Shown here in pieces: positions 63,429 through 64,000 of a stretch of DNA of 64,000 bases; position 1 is the stretch's first letter; every line of letters begins with the position of its first letter. The notes under the pieces are model-generated. The model saw only the letters and a list, made by a program, of their open reading frames with translations. It did no database searches and was not told the origin of the DNA. Origin of the DNA: an uncultured Cryomorphaceae bacterium (GTDB taxonomy: Bacteria; Bacteroidota; Bacteroidia; Flavobacteriales; Schleiferiaceae). The stretch lies in the NCBI GenBank assembly GCA_913009655.1, contig CAJVWI010000008.1, positions 1 to 64,000 of the forward strand, read 5' to 3'. The translations under genes were made by a program, and so were the position numbers.

Positions 63429-64000
63429 ATGGAAAACTTTACGTTAAAAACTCAAGATGCAATTCAATTTGCTCAAAAACTTGCCATTAAAAATGGACAC
63501 CAAGCTATAGATCCTATTCATATTTTCTTAGGTTGTCTAAACACTGAGCCTATCTTTTGTGAATCATTAATTCAAAGATCCAGTGTCAATTTTAAAAAAC
63601 TGCGTGATTCAGCAAATCAAGAATTAAAGAATATCCCTTCAAAAAAAAATACGAAGTCTTTTATGTCAATAAAAGCTCAACAAGTAATTGAGACTGGGAT
63701 CGGCAATGCGCAAAAAAACGGAAATGGATTTTTAAGTCTTGATTATCTAGTCTTAGCAATTGCTTTGAGTAAAAGTCTAATCGGTAAACTATTTCAAAGG
63801 AATGGTTTTAATATAACCGAATTTGAAAAAACTATGCAAGATTTAAGACGAGAAATTAGATCATCAGAATCAAATTTAGATTCTAATTATTATTCTTTAG
63901 ACCAGTTTGCAACCAATCTAAATAAGCTTGCCGAACAAGGTAAGCTTGATCCTGTTATCGGACGAGAAGAGGAAATAAGAAGAATTCTTCAGATTCTTAG
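63429..64000 (+). CDS. clpB: ClpB-type AAA+ chaperone, 5' part, cut by window edge
   Basis: Not in the ORF track because it runs off the right edge; I translated it from the ATG at 63429. The first 190 residues contain the two-repeat Clp N-domain (MENFTLKTQDAIQFAQKLA, IDPIHIFLGCLNTEP; then FLSLDYLVLAIALS) followed by the start of the first AAA+ module with LNKLAEQGKLDPVIGREEEIRRILQIL, the conserved segment before Walker A. The IRRILQIL wording is closer to ClpB than to ClpA or ClpC. It should disaggregate proteins with DnaK under stress. The Walker A motif lies beyond the window. An inverted repeat 55 bases upstream may control it. Confidence 0.85.
   Translation, partial: MENFTLKTQDAIQFAQKLAIKNGHQAIDPIHIFLGCLNTEPIFCESLIQRSSVNFKKLRDSANQELKNIPSKKNTKSFMSIKAQQVIETGIGNAQKNGNGFLSLDYLVLAIALSKSLIGKLFQRNGFNITEFEKTMQDLRREIRSSESNLDSNYYSLDQFATNLNKLAEQGKLDPVIGREEEIRRILQIL

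Noticed and set aside
1-64000. Mobile element, prophage, toxin-antitoxin or defence island
   Set aside because: No transposase, integrase, tRNA-flanked repeats or recognised defence domains on either strand.

Overview
The window looks like chromosomal DNA of a low-GC, non-fermenting marine-type member of the Bacteroidota (Flavobacteriales or Cryomorphaceae/Schleiferiaceae-like; the rank is inferred). The main evidence is four very large secreted proteins ending in type IX secretion (T9SS) sorting domains (three type A, one type B), a GldI-like lipoprotein, DUF349, DUF368 and SLBB-export proteins, and a recurring Bacteroidota -7 promoter element (TAnnTTTG) ahead of many genes. Shine-Dalgarno sequences are weak or absent. 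I see no rRNA, tRNA, CRISPR array, insertion sequence, integrase or prophage gene, and no gene-free stretch over 300 bp (the longest gap is about 184 bp). Coding density is high, and almost every gene has a recognisable family.

Layout. 1-9998 (minus strand) holds a surface-polysaccharide locus: Wzi-like capsule attachment protein (cut by the left edge), Wzy-like polymerase, a possible glycosyltransferase, Wzz-like chain-length protein, Wza-like SLBB exporter, GT2 glycosyltransferase, initiating sugar-phosphate transferase, then a Wzx flippase transcribed with a PlsC acyltransferase and TerC. 10811-17164 is a 2117-residue T9SS adhesin-like protein built of alternating FN3 and MAM-like domains, preceded by a near-consensus sigma-54 promoter. 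17270-21704 has a THUMP-like methyltransferase followed by a type B T9SS beta-propeller protein. 21724-31429 is housekeeping: cysteine desulfurase and GlmM (minus), then TPR protein, DUF368 undecaprenyl-phosphate transporter, AroE, DUF349 protein and UvrB (plus).

31448-35463 (minus) is a run NrnA - GldI-like - lipoprotein cyclophilin-FKBP fusion - cytoplasmic cyclophilin-FKBP fusion - SemiSWEET. 35532-42271 contains Ndk, DUF721/RecF (divergent), a TPR membrane protein, RibH, a phosphohexomutase, a thioredoxin-fold protein and a YkgJ zinc-cluster protein. 42219-46101 is a PIG-L deacetylase translationally linked to a sodium/solute symporter. 46190-51082 is a T9SS subtilase. 51188-58413 contains a GNAT, a second symporter, RecR, a GT2 fusion, a 2-oxoacid dehydrogenase E2, a DnaQ-type exonuclease and a fumarylacetoacetase-family enzyme. 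58479-63287 is a 1602-residue T9SS protein, and the right edge cuts clpB, which has a strong palindrome ahead of it.

How it fits together: much of the window serves the cell surface. It covers sugar activation (GlmM, phosphohexomutase), lipid-carrier recycling (DUF368), capsule assembly and export, envelope protein folding (PPIases, GldI) and large secreted adhesins and proteases. The most notable points are the sigma-54-type promoter on the giant FN3/MAM adhesin, a 12-bp motif shared with the clpB upstream region, and the cluster of three PPIase-family genes. I found no clearly new defence or mobile system.
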